Part shown: piece by piece, positions 51,090-58,900 of the stretch
Layout of the letters: every line of letters begins with the position of its first letter
Position numbering within the stretch: the first letter of the stretch is position 1
NCBI GenBank assembly: GCA_050734155.1
Contig: JBOHUD010000023.1
Location: 1 to 64,000 of the forward strand
From: Aeolococcus sp050734155
GTDB taxonomy: Bacteria > Chloroflexota > Dormibacteria > Aeolococcales > Aeolococcaceae
Direction: 5' to 3'
Length of the DNA stretch: 64,000 bases
Notes under the pieces: model-generated
What the model saw: only the letters and a program-made list of their open reading frames with translations
The model's database searches: none
What the model was told of the DNA's origin: nothing
Translations under genes and position numbers: made by a program

Positions 51090-52253
51090 GTGAGGACGAG
51101 CGAGGTGAGGGCTGAGGTCACCGTCGTTGGTGCCGGAGCCATCGGTCTGGCGGCGGCCCTCCAGCTGCGACGCGCCGGAGTGGACGATGTCGTGGTTGTC
51201 GATCGCAACTCGGCGCCGGGCATGGGATCCACCGGGCGAGCCAACGGAGGGGTTCGCGCCCAGTTCGCCACCGCCATCAACGTGGCGTTCTCGCAGTACA
51301 CGATCTCCGCGCTCGAGGAGCTCGACGACCTGACCGCGGGACGGGTCGGCTATCGTCCGATCGGCTATCTCCTCATGGCCGGCACCGACGTGGCCGCCGA
51401 CGCTCTGCGGAGCGCGCTCCACGTCCAACGCTCCCTGGGTGTGCCCGCACGATCGGTCTCCGCCGATGAGGTGGCCGAGTTGGCTCCATTCGTGCGTCGC
51501 GAGGGGATGCAGGGGGCCACCTTCTGCGCGTCTGATGGCGTCATCGATCCGCACGGCCTGGTCAGCGCGCTCTGCAGCGAAGGCAGGCGGCTGGGCGTTT
51601 CCTACCTTTTCGACACCGATGTCGTGGGTCTCGAACGGGATGGCCCACGCGTGCTGATCCACTGCACAGGGACCGACATCGAGGCCGCGCACGTCGTCAA
51701 CGCGGCCGGTGCCGGGGCGCGCGAACTCGCTGCCAAGGCCGGAGTTGAGCTCCCGGTGTTGCCGTACCGACGCAACCTCGCCTGCACCGAGCCGGTTGCC
51801 ACCATGCCCGAGTCGATGCCCATGTGTGTCGACCTGGACACCGGAGTGCTCATCCGGCGTGAAGGCGACGGCATTCTCATCGGCTACTCGGATGCGGCGA
51901 GCCCCAGCACCTTCGACACGACCTTCGAGCCCGGGTTCCTCGAGGCCATCTCCTCGCGAGTTGGCAACCGCTTCCCGCTGCTCGAGGGCGCCTCGATCAA
52001 CTTGCGAAAGTGCTGGGCGGGTCTGTACCCGGAGACCCCCGACCAGCATGCGATCATCGATGCGCCCGCCGATGCGCCCTGGTTCATCCAGTGTGCCGGC
52101 TTCGGCGGCCACGGTGTCATGCACTCGCTGGCGGCAGGACAGGCGGTGGCGGAGCTGGTGCGCGATCAGCGCTGCAGCACGTTCGACCTCACAGCGCTGC
52201 GGCTCGACCGTTTCGGCGGCGCGCCACTGACTGTGGAAGCGGTGACACTGTGA
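51090..52253 (+). CDS. FAD-dependent D-amino-acid/sarcosine oxidase-family protein
   Basis: A 387-residue DAO-fold oxidoreductase. The FAD motif is VVGAGAIGLAAALQL, followed by VVVVDRNSAPGMGSTGRANG, where the GSTGRANGG segment matches sarcosine oxidase beta and related dehydrogenases. The C-terminal GFGGHGVMHSLAAGQAVAEL binds FAD. A GTG at 51090 starts the protein. It converges on the DapA-like gene with an 88-bp overlap of coding ends. It would oxidise a secondary amine or D-amino acid. Confidence 0.9.
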   Translation: MRTSEVRAEVTVVGAGAIGLAAALQLRRAGVDDVVVVDRNSAPGMGSTGRANGGVRAQFATAINVAFSQYTISALEELDDLTAGRVGYRPIGYLLMAGTDVAADALRSALHVQRSLGVPARSVSADEVAELAPFVRREGMQGATFCASDGVIDPHGLVSALCSEGRRLGVSYLFDTDVVGLERDGPRVLIHCTGTDIEAAHVVNAAGAGARELAAKAGVELPVLPYRRNLACTEPVATMPESMPMCVDLDTGVLIRREGDGILIGYSDAASPSTFDTTFEPGFLEAISSRVGNRFPLLEGASINLRKCWAGLYPETPDQHAIIDAPADAPWFIQCAGFGGHGVMHSLAAGQAVAELVRDQRCSTFDLTALRLDRFGGAPLTVEAVTL

Positions 52254-53119
52254 GCGATCTCTCCATCGGGATCGGCAAGCAGTCGCTCCAGCTCGTCGAG
52301 CTCGCCCACGTCGAGCCCGCGCAGCGGAGCCCGGACGGTGGTTTCGATGGGCACACCGCGCCAGCGCAGGATGTGCTTCACAGCCGCGTGGAAGGGAAAG
52401 CGCTGCAGGCTGGCGCGCACCCGACCCGCTGCCGCGCTGTGCTCAGCCGAACCTGAACGGACCGCCCGGACGGTCAGCTCCGGCAGGGCTGCGGCCAGGC
52501 CGGAGACGGCCCCGCGGGCTCCGCCCACCAGGCCCCGATGGATCAGCTCCTCGGCCCCGATGAAGACATCAAGTCCGGAGACCAGGTACGGCTGAACGCG
52601 GTCGAAGGGGGTGTCCGAGACCTTGAGGCCGGTGAAATTCGGCGCCAGGTCGCGGAGCCTGGCCACCACGGAGAGTGGGACCGCGTAGCCGCTTCGTGCC
52701 GCGAACTCGTAGATGTAGAAGGGAGCGGGAGCGCACGCGCTTGCGGCCACCACGAAGTGTTGCTGGAGCGCCCGCTCGTCCGGTGCGAAGTAGGGGGGCG
52801 CGATCACCGCCACTCCCGCCGCGCCGAGGCCGGCGGCGTGCTCGGCAAGGGTGGCCGTGTCACGGGTGGATTGAGCGCCGCAGTGCACGATGATGGGTAT
52901 CCGCCCCGGCGAGCAGCGCAGGAACTCTGCGGCGGTGGCGCGTCTCTCGGCAACCGATAGAAGGATGCCCTCACCGGTGGTGCCGAGGACGAGCAGGCCG
53001 TCCAGACCCGCGGCTGCATAGAAGCCAACCAGGCTCGCGATGGCCGGTACGTCGACCTGCTCGCCGGCACCGGTCAGGGGAGTGACGGCCGCAGCCAGAG
53101 CTCGAGCTTGTGCGTTCAT
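52166..53119 (-). CDS. Dihydrodipicolinate synthase-family (DapA-like) aldolase/deaminase
   Basis: A 317-residue TIM-barrel. Family motifs are LVLGTTGEGILLSVAER, VIAPPYFAPDERALQQHF and the Schiff-base Lys in NFTGLKVSDTPFDRV; the usual YN(I/V)P is changed to YIYEFAARSG. Members cleave or condense pyruvate-containing compounds or deaminate pyrroline-hydroxy-carboxylate. Together with the convergent DAO-type gene it could serve hydroxyproline or amino-sugar catabolism; this is inference. The ATG at 53119 lacks a strong Shine-Dalgarno. Confidence 0.87.
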   Translation of the reverse strand: MNAQARALAAAVTPLTGAGEQVDVPAIASLVGFYAAAGLDGLLVLGTTGEGILLSVAERRATAAEFLRCSPGRIPIIVHCGAQSTRDTATLAEHAAGLGAAGVAVIAPPYFAPDERALQQHFVVAASACAPAPFYIYEFAARSGYAVPLSVVARLRDLAPNFTGLKVSDTPFDRVQPYLVSGLDVFIGAEELIHRGLVGGARGAVSGLAAALPELTVRAVRSGSAEHSAAAGRVRASLQRFPFHAAVKHILRWRGVPIETTVRAPLRGLDVGELDELERLLADPDGEIAHSVTASTVSGAPPKRSSRSAVRSNVLQR

Positions 53120-53204
53120 CGTGGGTGGGCTAGTCTGCCACAGCCGCGCTGGCCCGCCTTCGGCCCGGCGCCACCCCGATGGGTCGAGGAGAACGGCAAC
53201 GGCG

Positions 53205-54017
53205 ATGAGCGGCACCGGGGACGTTGATGCCAGGGCATCTCAGCAACCGGGCTTGGTGGCTCTCGCCGCCCTGCTCTCCGGCGCCGGGTTCATCGCGGCC
53301 GAGGAGGAGGCGCACGAGCTCATGGCCCGCGCGTGCGGCGATGTCGAGCTCCTCGACTCGATGGTGGGACGCCGCCTCACCGGCGAACCACTCGCCTGGA
53401 TCACCGGGACGGTCACATTCTGCGGCAGCGAGATCGAGGTCGCTCCCGGTGTGTACGTGCCCCGCTGGCAGACCGAGGCGATCACGCGTCGCGCCGTCGA
53501 GCGCCTCCCGGCCAACGGGGCTGCCATCGATCTCTGCACCGGCTCCGGAGCTGTGGCCAAAGTCCTGTCCGCCCACCATCCCGGCGCACGCGTGCTGGCA
53601 TCCGACATCGATGAGCACGCCGTCGCCTGTGCGACGGCGAACGGTGTGGAGGTCTACCTCGGCGATCTGTTCGCGCCGCTGCCCCAAGGGCTCGCCGAAC
53701 GTGTCGACCTCGTCGCCGCCGTTGTCCCATACGTGCCCACGGCCGCGCTGCCGCTCCTGCAGCGCGACACCTTCACCTTCGAGTCGCCTCTCTCCTACGA
53801 CGGCGGCAGCGACGGCACCGACATCCTCAGGCGCGTCCTGGCCGAGAGCCCTCGCTTCCTCCGACGCGGCGGTGCGCTGCTGCTCGAGCTCGGCGGCGAC
53901 CAGGCCAGCGCTCTCGGCGATGACCTCGCGCGCCTCGGCTACGTGGACGTCACGGTCCTCGTGGATGACGACGGCGACGTCCGCGGTATCGACGCGACGC
54001 TCGGCCCCCACAGCTGA
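53205..54017 (+). CDS. PrmC/HemK-like methyltransferase
   Basis: A 270-residue class I methyltransferase. The N-terminal helical domain and the LTGEPLAWITGTVTFCG region match PrmC (RRxxGEPlqYI). The SAM motif is AIDLCTGSGAVAKVLSAHHP and the second acidic motif is VLASDIDEHAVACA. The catalytic NPPY is replaced by VVPYVPTA. It may therefore methylate a different target from release-factor glutamine. The ATG at 53205 has AGGAG upstream. Confidence 0.83.
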   Translation: MSGTGDVDARASQQPGLVALAALLSGAGFIAAEEEAHELMARACGDVELLDSMVGRRLTGEPLAWITGTVTFCGSEIEVAPGVYVPRWQTEAITRRAVERLPANGAAIDLCTGSGAVAKVLSAHHPGARVLASDIDEHAVACATANGVEVYLGDLFAPLPQGLAERVDLVAAVVPYVPTAALPLLQRDTFTFESPLSYDGGSDGTDILRRVLAESPRFLRRGGALLLELGGDQASALGDDLARLGYVDVTVLVDDDGDVRGIDATLGPHS

Positions 54018-54036
54018 GCAGGGCTGAGCCCTGCTC
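54016..54036. terminator. Strong hairpin after the PrmC-like gene
   Basis: GAGCAGGGC-TGA-GCCCTGCTC, a perfect 9-bp stem with a three-base loop. It begins within the stop codon of the methyltransferase gene. Transcription reading into the small membrane-peptide gene would have to pass it. Confidence 0.6.
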
Positions 54037-54108
54037 GGTTAGGCTGCTGGCTGCCTTTTGCTCCGGCGTTCACAGCCGGGCAGGGAACCCCAGATTCAGG
54101 AGGCCGCG

Positions 54109-54219
54109 ATGCTCGCTCTCAATCTGCTCGGGACCAAAGAAATCATCGTCTATGTCATCGTGGTGATCATCATCATCATCGCCGCCGGCTGGTACCTGAT
54201 GAGAGGCAGGCCGCGCTGA
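54109..54219 (+). CDS. Small single-helix membrane protein (36 residues)
   Basis: An ATG at 54109 preceded by AGGAGG at five bases opens a 36-codon frame. The product starts MLALNLLGTKEIIVYV, has an uninterrupted hydrophobic core dominated by Val and Ile, and ends in a Trp-Tyr interface and basic tail (WYLMRGRPR). The perfect ribosome site, the in-out topology signal and codon use support a real gene. No family was recognised. Confidence 0.7.
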   Translation: MLALNLLGTKEIIVYVIVVIIIIIAAGWYLMRGRPR

Positions 54220-54254
54220 CCCCGGCGCAGTTGCGCGAAACTCTCGACGCCCTC

Positions 54255-54728
54255 TCAGGGTCGGCGGGCTGCCACCCTGCTCGGCAGGTCTCGTAACCTC
54301 AGCTCGATCGCGTCTCTGCGGGTGTGGACCTCCGCTTCGAGTTGGGCGAGCTGCCCCTGGCGATGGTGGACCAGCTCCAGCTGGGTGTCGGCGCAGCGCA
54401 ACGCCGCCGCCAGGATCCGGCGCTTGTCACCCACCTCCGTCGCTCCCGCCCACTCGTCCCTGAGGTGGCTGCGCACGGACTCGACCTCGATGAGGGTGCC
54501 GAGCTGCTCCAGTGAGAGGCCGAGCAGATCGCGCAGCCGCATCACCTCGCGCACGCGCTCGACATCGCCTGCCGTATAGAGGCGGTGGCCGCCCTTGCGA
54601 CGCTCGCCGGCGGGTGTGAGCAGGCCGATCTCCTCGTAGTAGCGAATCGTTCGCGGCGTCGTCCCCGTCTGCTCGGCGACCTCGCCGACGCGCAGACGTG
54701 CGGGCGGGGCATCGACCGCTGCCATCAT
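54255..54728 (-). CDS. MerR-family regulator
   Basis: A 157-residue regulator. The DNA-binding domain is LRVGEVAEQTGTTPRTIRYY then EEIGLLTPAGERRKGGHRLY, typical of MerR. A coiled dimerisation helix follows. No metal-binding cysteines are present, so it more likely responds to an organic compound. It lies 11 bp or less downstream of the EmrB-type exporter on the same strand and probably controls it. The ATG at 54728 is favoured over a GTG at 54734. Confidence 0.92.
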   Translation of the reverse strand: MMAAVDAPPARLRVGEVAEQTGTTPRTIRYYEEIGLLTPAGERRKGGHRLYTAGDVERVREVMRLRDLLGLSLEQLGTLIEVESVRSHLRDEWAGATEVGDKRRILAAALRCADTQLELVHHRQGQLAQLEAEVHTRRDAIELRLRDLPSRVAARRP

Positions 54729-54738
54729 GCGCACACCT

Positions 54739-56232
54739 TCAGGGCGCGGCTGAACGCCCGATCACCTTGAGCTCGGGCACATGAGAGGGGCGCAGCAGCG
54801 ACACGGCGGCTCCCACCAGTGACACGGCGGCCAGGATCCAGAGTGCCGCGTGCATGTTGCTGATGAAGGGTGTCAGCTGGCCCGCGGTCAGGCCCTGCGC
54901 CAAGCCGGAGAAGATCTTGAAGAGCACAGCCGTGGGAATCGCCGCCGTCACCACCGCCATGACAAAGGCGATGGAGATCACCGCGCCGGCGTTCTGGAGG
55001 AGCAGACGGGCGCCGGCCGCGATGCCCCGGCGGTTCGCCGGCACCGATCCCATCATCGCCGCGGTGTTCGGCGAATTGAACATTCCGGAGCCGCAGCCGA
55101 CCACGAAGAGCCACAGGCCCGACTGCCAGAAGGGAGTGGCCACCGCCAGAGTTGTCATCGCCGCCAGCGCCGCCGCACTCACCGTCATGCCCGCGGCGGC
55201 AAGCGTGCGCGACCCGCGACGATCCGCGATCATGCCGGCGATCGGGGAGGCGATGAGCATTCCCACCGCCAGGGGGGTGAGCTTGATGCCCGCGGTGAGC
55301 GCGGAATCGCCCTGTGCTCCCTGGAAGTAGAACACGAAGATGAACATCAGGGCAAAGCGCGACAGCCCGTTGAGAAAGGCCGCACCCGAGGCGGCGGCGA
55401 AGAGCCGGTCACGGAACAGGGAGAGGTCAAGCATCGGTGCTCTCTGGCGGGCCTCGATGTACACGAACAGCGGCAACAGCACGACTGCTCCGGCGAAGCC
55501 TCCGATGACGACCGGGTCGTCCCAGCCAGTCAACCCGCCGCGTGAGATGGCCAGCACCAGGCCGGTGAAGCCGACCAGGAAGGCGAGCGTTCCCAGCGGA
55601 TCCAGACCGCGCACCAGGTCACGGCCGCTGGTGTCGCGCAGGACGATCAACGCCCAGAGCGCGCCCGCCAGCCCGATGGGCACGTTGAACCAGAAGACCC
55701 ACGGCCAGGAGATGCTCACCAGCGCCCCTCCCAGGACCGGGCCGAGAACCAATCCGACGGCCGCGACCATGGTGTTGGTCCCCATCGCCACCCCGAGCTG
55801 TCGAGCGGGAAACGCGTCGGTGACGATGGCGGCGGCATTGGCGAAGAGGAATGCCCCGCCGATGCCCTGCACGATCCGCCAGAGGATCAGCTCTGTCCCA
55901 TCTCCTGCGAATCCCGCTCCCAGCGATGCCAGGGCAAAGACGGCGAAGCCCGCGGCGAACGCGTGCTTGCGCCCGAAGAGATCGGAGAGCCGGCCGGCGG
56001 TGAGCACGAGCACGGTCGAGGCGATCATGTAGGCGAGGATCACCCAGACCAGCTCGAGCAGTGACGTGTGCAGGCTGGTCTCCAGGGTGGGCAGAGCGAT
56101 GATCAGCGTTCCCGAGTTGATCGTCGCCATCAGCATGCCCAGTGAGGTGCACGACAGCGCCCACCACTTGTAGTTGCGGTGATCGGAACTGACGCCGGGT
56201 CGTCGCCGCGGGGTGGCGGTCGTGGTCGCCAT
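54739..56232 (-). CDS. DHA2 (EmrB/QacA)-family MFS efflux transporter
   Basis: A 497-residue transporter with 14 predicted membrane helices. The motif A loop is seen as GRLSDLFGRKHAFAAGF and motif C as GLVLGPVLGGALVSISWPW. WVILAYMIASTVLVLTAGRL is the first-helix signature. The ATG at 56232 has AAGGAG at good spacing. Drug/proton antiporters of this type commonly have an adjacent regulator, here MerR. The substrate is unknown. Confidence 0.92.
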   Translation of the reverse strand: MATTTATPRRRPGVSSDHRNYKWWALSCTSLGMLMATINSGTLIIALPTLETSLHTSLLELVWVILAYMIASTVLVLTAGRLSDLFGRKHAFAAGFAVFALASLGAGFAGDGTELILWRIVQGIGGAFLFANAAAIVTDAFPARQLGVAMGTNTMVAAVGLVLGPVLGGALVSISWPWVFWFNVPIGLAGALWALIVLRDTSGRDLVRGLDPLGTLAFLVGFTGLVLAISRGGLTGWDDPVVIGGFAGAVVLLPLFVYIEARQRAPMLDLSLFRDRLFAAASGAAFLNGLSRFALMFIFVFYFQGAQGDSALTAGIKLTPLAVGMLIASPIAGMIADRRGSRTLAAAGMTVSAAALAAMTTLAVATPFWQSGLWLFVVGCGSGMFNSPNTAAMMGSVPANRRGIAAGARLLLQNAGAVISIAFVMAVVTAAIPTAVLFKIFSGLAQGLTAGQLTPFISNMHAALWILAAVSLVGAAVSLLRPSHVPELKVIGRSAAP

Positions 56233-56419
56233 CGAGCTCCTTGGGTCGGGAGGTTCAGGAAATAGACGTTTACGGAAGAATCCGATTCTAGCACGCGGCA
56301 CGGGCGAGTCTGTCGACCCGGCGTCGGGGGATCTCCGAGCTTGTCTTAAGACGTTCGGACGTTGCCCCCGGCGACGGCGCCTGTCCGACACTGAGGTCAC
56401 GATCAATGAGGAGGACGAC

Positions 56420-56989
56420 ATGACATTCACCATCACACGCCGCGTGCTCGCCGGCGCCGCCCTGCTCGCCATCGCCGGCTGCGGGTCGGACGCGCTCAGC
56501 ACCAGCTCGGCAGGCGCAGGCAGCACCAGCTCGACCGGCAGCGGCCCCAGCTCGCCGGCTCCGGCATCGAACGTGACCGTGGCCTCGGCGACCGTCAGCG
56601 GTCATGGCGCCGTCCTGGTGGCCGGCTCCAACCACAGGACCCTCTACGAGTTCGACAAGGACACACCTGGAAACGGCACCAGTGCGTGCGTGGGTGGTTG
56701 CCTAACCACCTGGCCGGCGCTCACCGTCGCCGCCGGCACGTCCCCCACCGCCGCCTCCGGGATCAGCGGAAAATGGGGCACCATCACGCGCTCGGACGGA
56801 AAGGGCATCCAGGTCACCTACAACGGTCTGCCGCTGTACCTCTACTCCGGGGACACCAAGCCCGGCGATGCCAACGGCGACTACCCTCATTGGGCCAGTG
56901 TTCCCGCGGCTGTCGGTGCGGCCGCGTCCGCACCCACGGCGACGCCGCCGGGGAATGGCTCCAGCTCCTCCAATCCGTACGGCTACTGA
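56420..56989 (+). CDS. Secreted lipoprotein with Yx(FWY)xxD repeats (COG4315 type)
   Basis: A 189-residue lipoprotein. The leader ends at a lipobox (LAIAGC), then a Ser/Gly/Pro linker. Two PF03640-type repeats follow: HRTLYEFDKDTPG with a CVGGCLTTWP cysteine pair, and YNGLPLYLYSGDTKPGDANG. These repeats occur in exported actinobacterial and Chloroflexota proteins; some bind metals. The ATG at 56420 is preceded by AGGAGG. Confidence 0.87.
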   Translation: MTFTITRRVLAGAALLAIAGCGSDALSTSSAGAGSTSSTGSGPSSPAPASNVTVASATVSGHGAVLVAGSNHRTLYEFDKDTPGNGTSACVGGCLTTWPALTVAAGTSPTAASGISGKWGTITRSDGKGIQVTYNGLPLYLYSGDTKPGDANGDYPHWASVPAAVGAAASAPTATPPGNGSSSSNPYGY

Positions 56990-57090
56990 GCGAGACCTCG
57001 AGAGTCCGAGCCCGGTGCATGGACAGGTGACCGTCCGCCACATGGGGCCAGCCGCACCGCCACCGCGATCCCATCCGGCACCATCTTGGT

Positions 57091-58113
57091 GTGCAGGCGG
57101 TGACGGCTGGCGAGCGACCGCCATGGCGGCGGCTGGACGAGCTGCCCGTGGCATCGTTCGCAGCGGTGATGGCGACCGGGATCGTCTCGGTCGCCGCGGG
57201 CCAGGAAGCGCAATCGGGTGTGGCCACGGTGCTGTCGTGGCTGGCGGCGGCGACCTTCTGCGCCCTGACGGCCCTGCACGCGACCCGCGCGGCACTGCAT
57301 CCGCGGGTGGCGCTGGCCGAGCTTGGTCATCCGAGCACCGCGTTCGACGCAGGCAGCGCCGTCGCCGCGCTGGCCGTCACCGGAGTGGCGCTGGCGTCAC
57401 GGTTGTCCACGACGGCTGTCCTCACCATCTGGCTGTGCCAGGTCGCGCTCTGGTTGGCGACGATCAGCGTCGCGATCCGGGCGCTGCGCCGGCATCGTCA
57501 CGCCGGGTTGGTCCACGTCAGCTCCGGCAGGTGGCTGCTCGCCGTGGTGGCCACGGAGTCCGTCGCGGTCCTGGCGCCGGCGGCCGGGGGCGGCGCCCAG
57601 CATGAGGCGATCGCGGTGGCCGCAGGGGCGTGCTGGGCGGCAGGTCTTGCCGCCTATCCCGTCCTGGTGGTGGTCATCGTCACCAGGCTTCGCCGCCGCG
57701 GCTGGCGGGCCGTCGACCTGACCCCGGATCACTGGATCCTCATGGGAGCGCTGGCGATCTGCACGTTGAGCGCGACGCGGCTGCTGGCCATGAAGGCGGA
57801 CGCGGGCTTGCACAACAGCCTCGCGGTGGCGGCGATGGCGACCTGGGCCGGCGCCAGCGTGCTGTACGCGGTCCTCGCCGCGGCCAGCGCACGTCGCTGG
57901 ATGGTGTCGACCGCCACCCGTGCCTATGACACCAGGTGGTGGGCCTCGGTCTTCCCGCTGGGGATGTACTCCGCCTGCTCATTCGCACTGTCTGCGGTGC
58001 TCCCCAGTGGGGCGCTGCATGGGCTCGCCATGGCCACGTTCTGGGTCGCTCTGACGGCGTGGCTGCTGGTCTCGCTGCTGTCGGTGGCTGCGATCGCGCG
58101 CACCTCGCCCTGA
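57091..58113 (+). CDS. TDT-family (TehA/SLAC1-like) transporter
   Basis: A 340-residue membrane protein with about ten helices. Family motifs include VASFAAVMATGIVSVAAG at helix 1 and WWASVFPLGMYSACSFAL near the end. The TDT group includes TehA (anion channel/tellurite resistance) and dicarboxylate uptake proteins. The start is a GTG at 57091. It is not obviously linked to its neighbours. Confidence 0.87.
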   Translation: MQAVTAGERPPWRRLDELPVASFAAVMATGIVSVAAGQEAQSGVATVLSWLAAATFCALTALHATRAALHPRVALAELGHPSTAFDAGSAVAALAVTGVALASRLSTTAVLTIWLCQVALWLATISVAIRALRRHRHAGLVHVSSGRWLLAVVATESVAVLAPAAGGGAQHEAIAVAAGACWAAGLAAYPVLVVVIVTRLRRRGWRAVDLTPDHWILMGALAICTLSATRLLAMKADAGLHNSLAVAAMATWAGASVLYAVLAAASARRWMVSTATRAYDTRWWASVFPLGMYSACSFALSAVLPSGALHGLAMATFWVALTAWLLVSLLSVAAIARTSP

Positions 58114-58159
58114 TGGCTGCGGTACGCGGTCGCCGGGCTCGGCATCGTAGGCTGTCGGG

Positions 58160-58900
58160 ATGCTCGGGTTGCCGGACGGGGTGCGCGCCTGCCTGTTCGA
58201 CCTCGACGGCGTCCTCACCCAGACAGCCAAGCTCCATGCCGCCGCGTGGAAGGAGATGTTCGATCAGTTCCTGCGCGAGCGGGCTGAACGGGAGGGCGAT
58301 CGGTTCCGGCCCTTCGATGCGGTCGCCGACTATGACGAGTACGTCGACGGCAAGCCACGCGCCGACGGCGTGCGCTCGTTCCTCGCTTCCCGGGGAATCG
58401 GTCTCGACGATGGCCACCCGGGCGACCCGGCGACGGCCGCCACCGTGGCGGGGCTCGGCAATCGCAAGAACGCGCTGGTTCTCCGCCTGATCCACGACCG
58501 GGGTGTGGAGCCATATGACGGCTCCGTGCGGTACGTTCGTGCGGCTCGCGACGCGGGCCTGCGCCGCGCCGTCGTCTCGTCGAGCAGCAACTGTCGCCAG
58601 GTGCTCGCCGCCGCGGACATTGCGGACCTGTTCGAGAAGCGCATCGACGGGATCGTCGCGGAGCGAGAGCACCTGAAGGGAAAACCCGCTCCCGATGCCT
58701 TCCTGGCGGGGGCGCGTGCCCTGCGCGTCGCCCCCAAGGAGGCGGCGGTTTTCGAGGACGCGCTGGCGGGCGTGGCCGCGGGGCGAGCCGGCGAGTTCGG
58801 GTGGGTGGTGGGAGTCGACCGCGTTGGCCAGGCCGGCGAATTGCGCAAGCATGGGGCTGACATCGTCGTCTCCGACCTGGCTGAGCTGCTGGCCCGATGA
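58160..58900 (+). CDS. pgmB: Beta-phosphoglucomutase-family HAD hydrolase
   Basis: A 246-residue HAD phosphatase/mutase. The nucleophile motif is LFDLDGVLTQTAKLHAAAW; motif II Ser is in AVVSSSSNC; motif III Lys in GKPAPDAFL; motif IV in AVFEDALAGV. The cap domain matches beta-PGM. It overlaps the GH65 gene by four bases; GH65 phosphorylases release beta-glucose 1-phosphate, which this enzyme converts to glucose 6-phosphate. Confidence 0.9.
   Translation: MLGLPDGVRACLFDLDGVLTQTAKLHAAAWKEMFDQFLRERAEREGDRFRPFDAVADYDEYVDGKPRADGVRSFLASRGIGLDDGHPGDPATAATVAGLGNRKNALVLRLIHDRGVEPYDGSVRYVRAARDAGLRRAVVSSSSNCRQVLAAADIADLFEKRIDGIVAEREHLKGKPAPDAFLAGARALRVAPKEAAVFEDALAGVAAGRAGEFGWVVGVDRVGQAGELRKHGADIVVSDLAELLAR

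Noticed and set aside
54037..54108. A possible riboswitch in front of the small membrane peptide
   Set aside because: Beyond the terminator hairpin no conserved riboswitch core was recognised.
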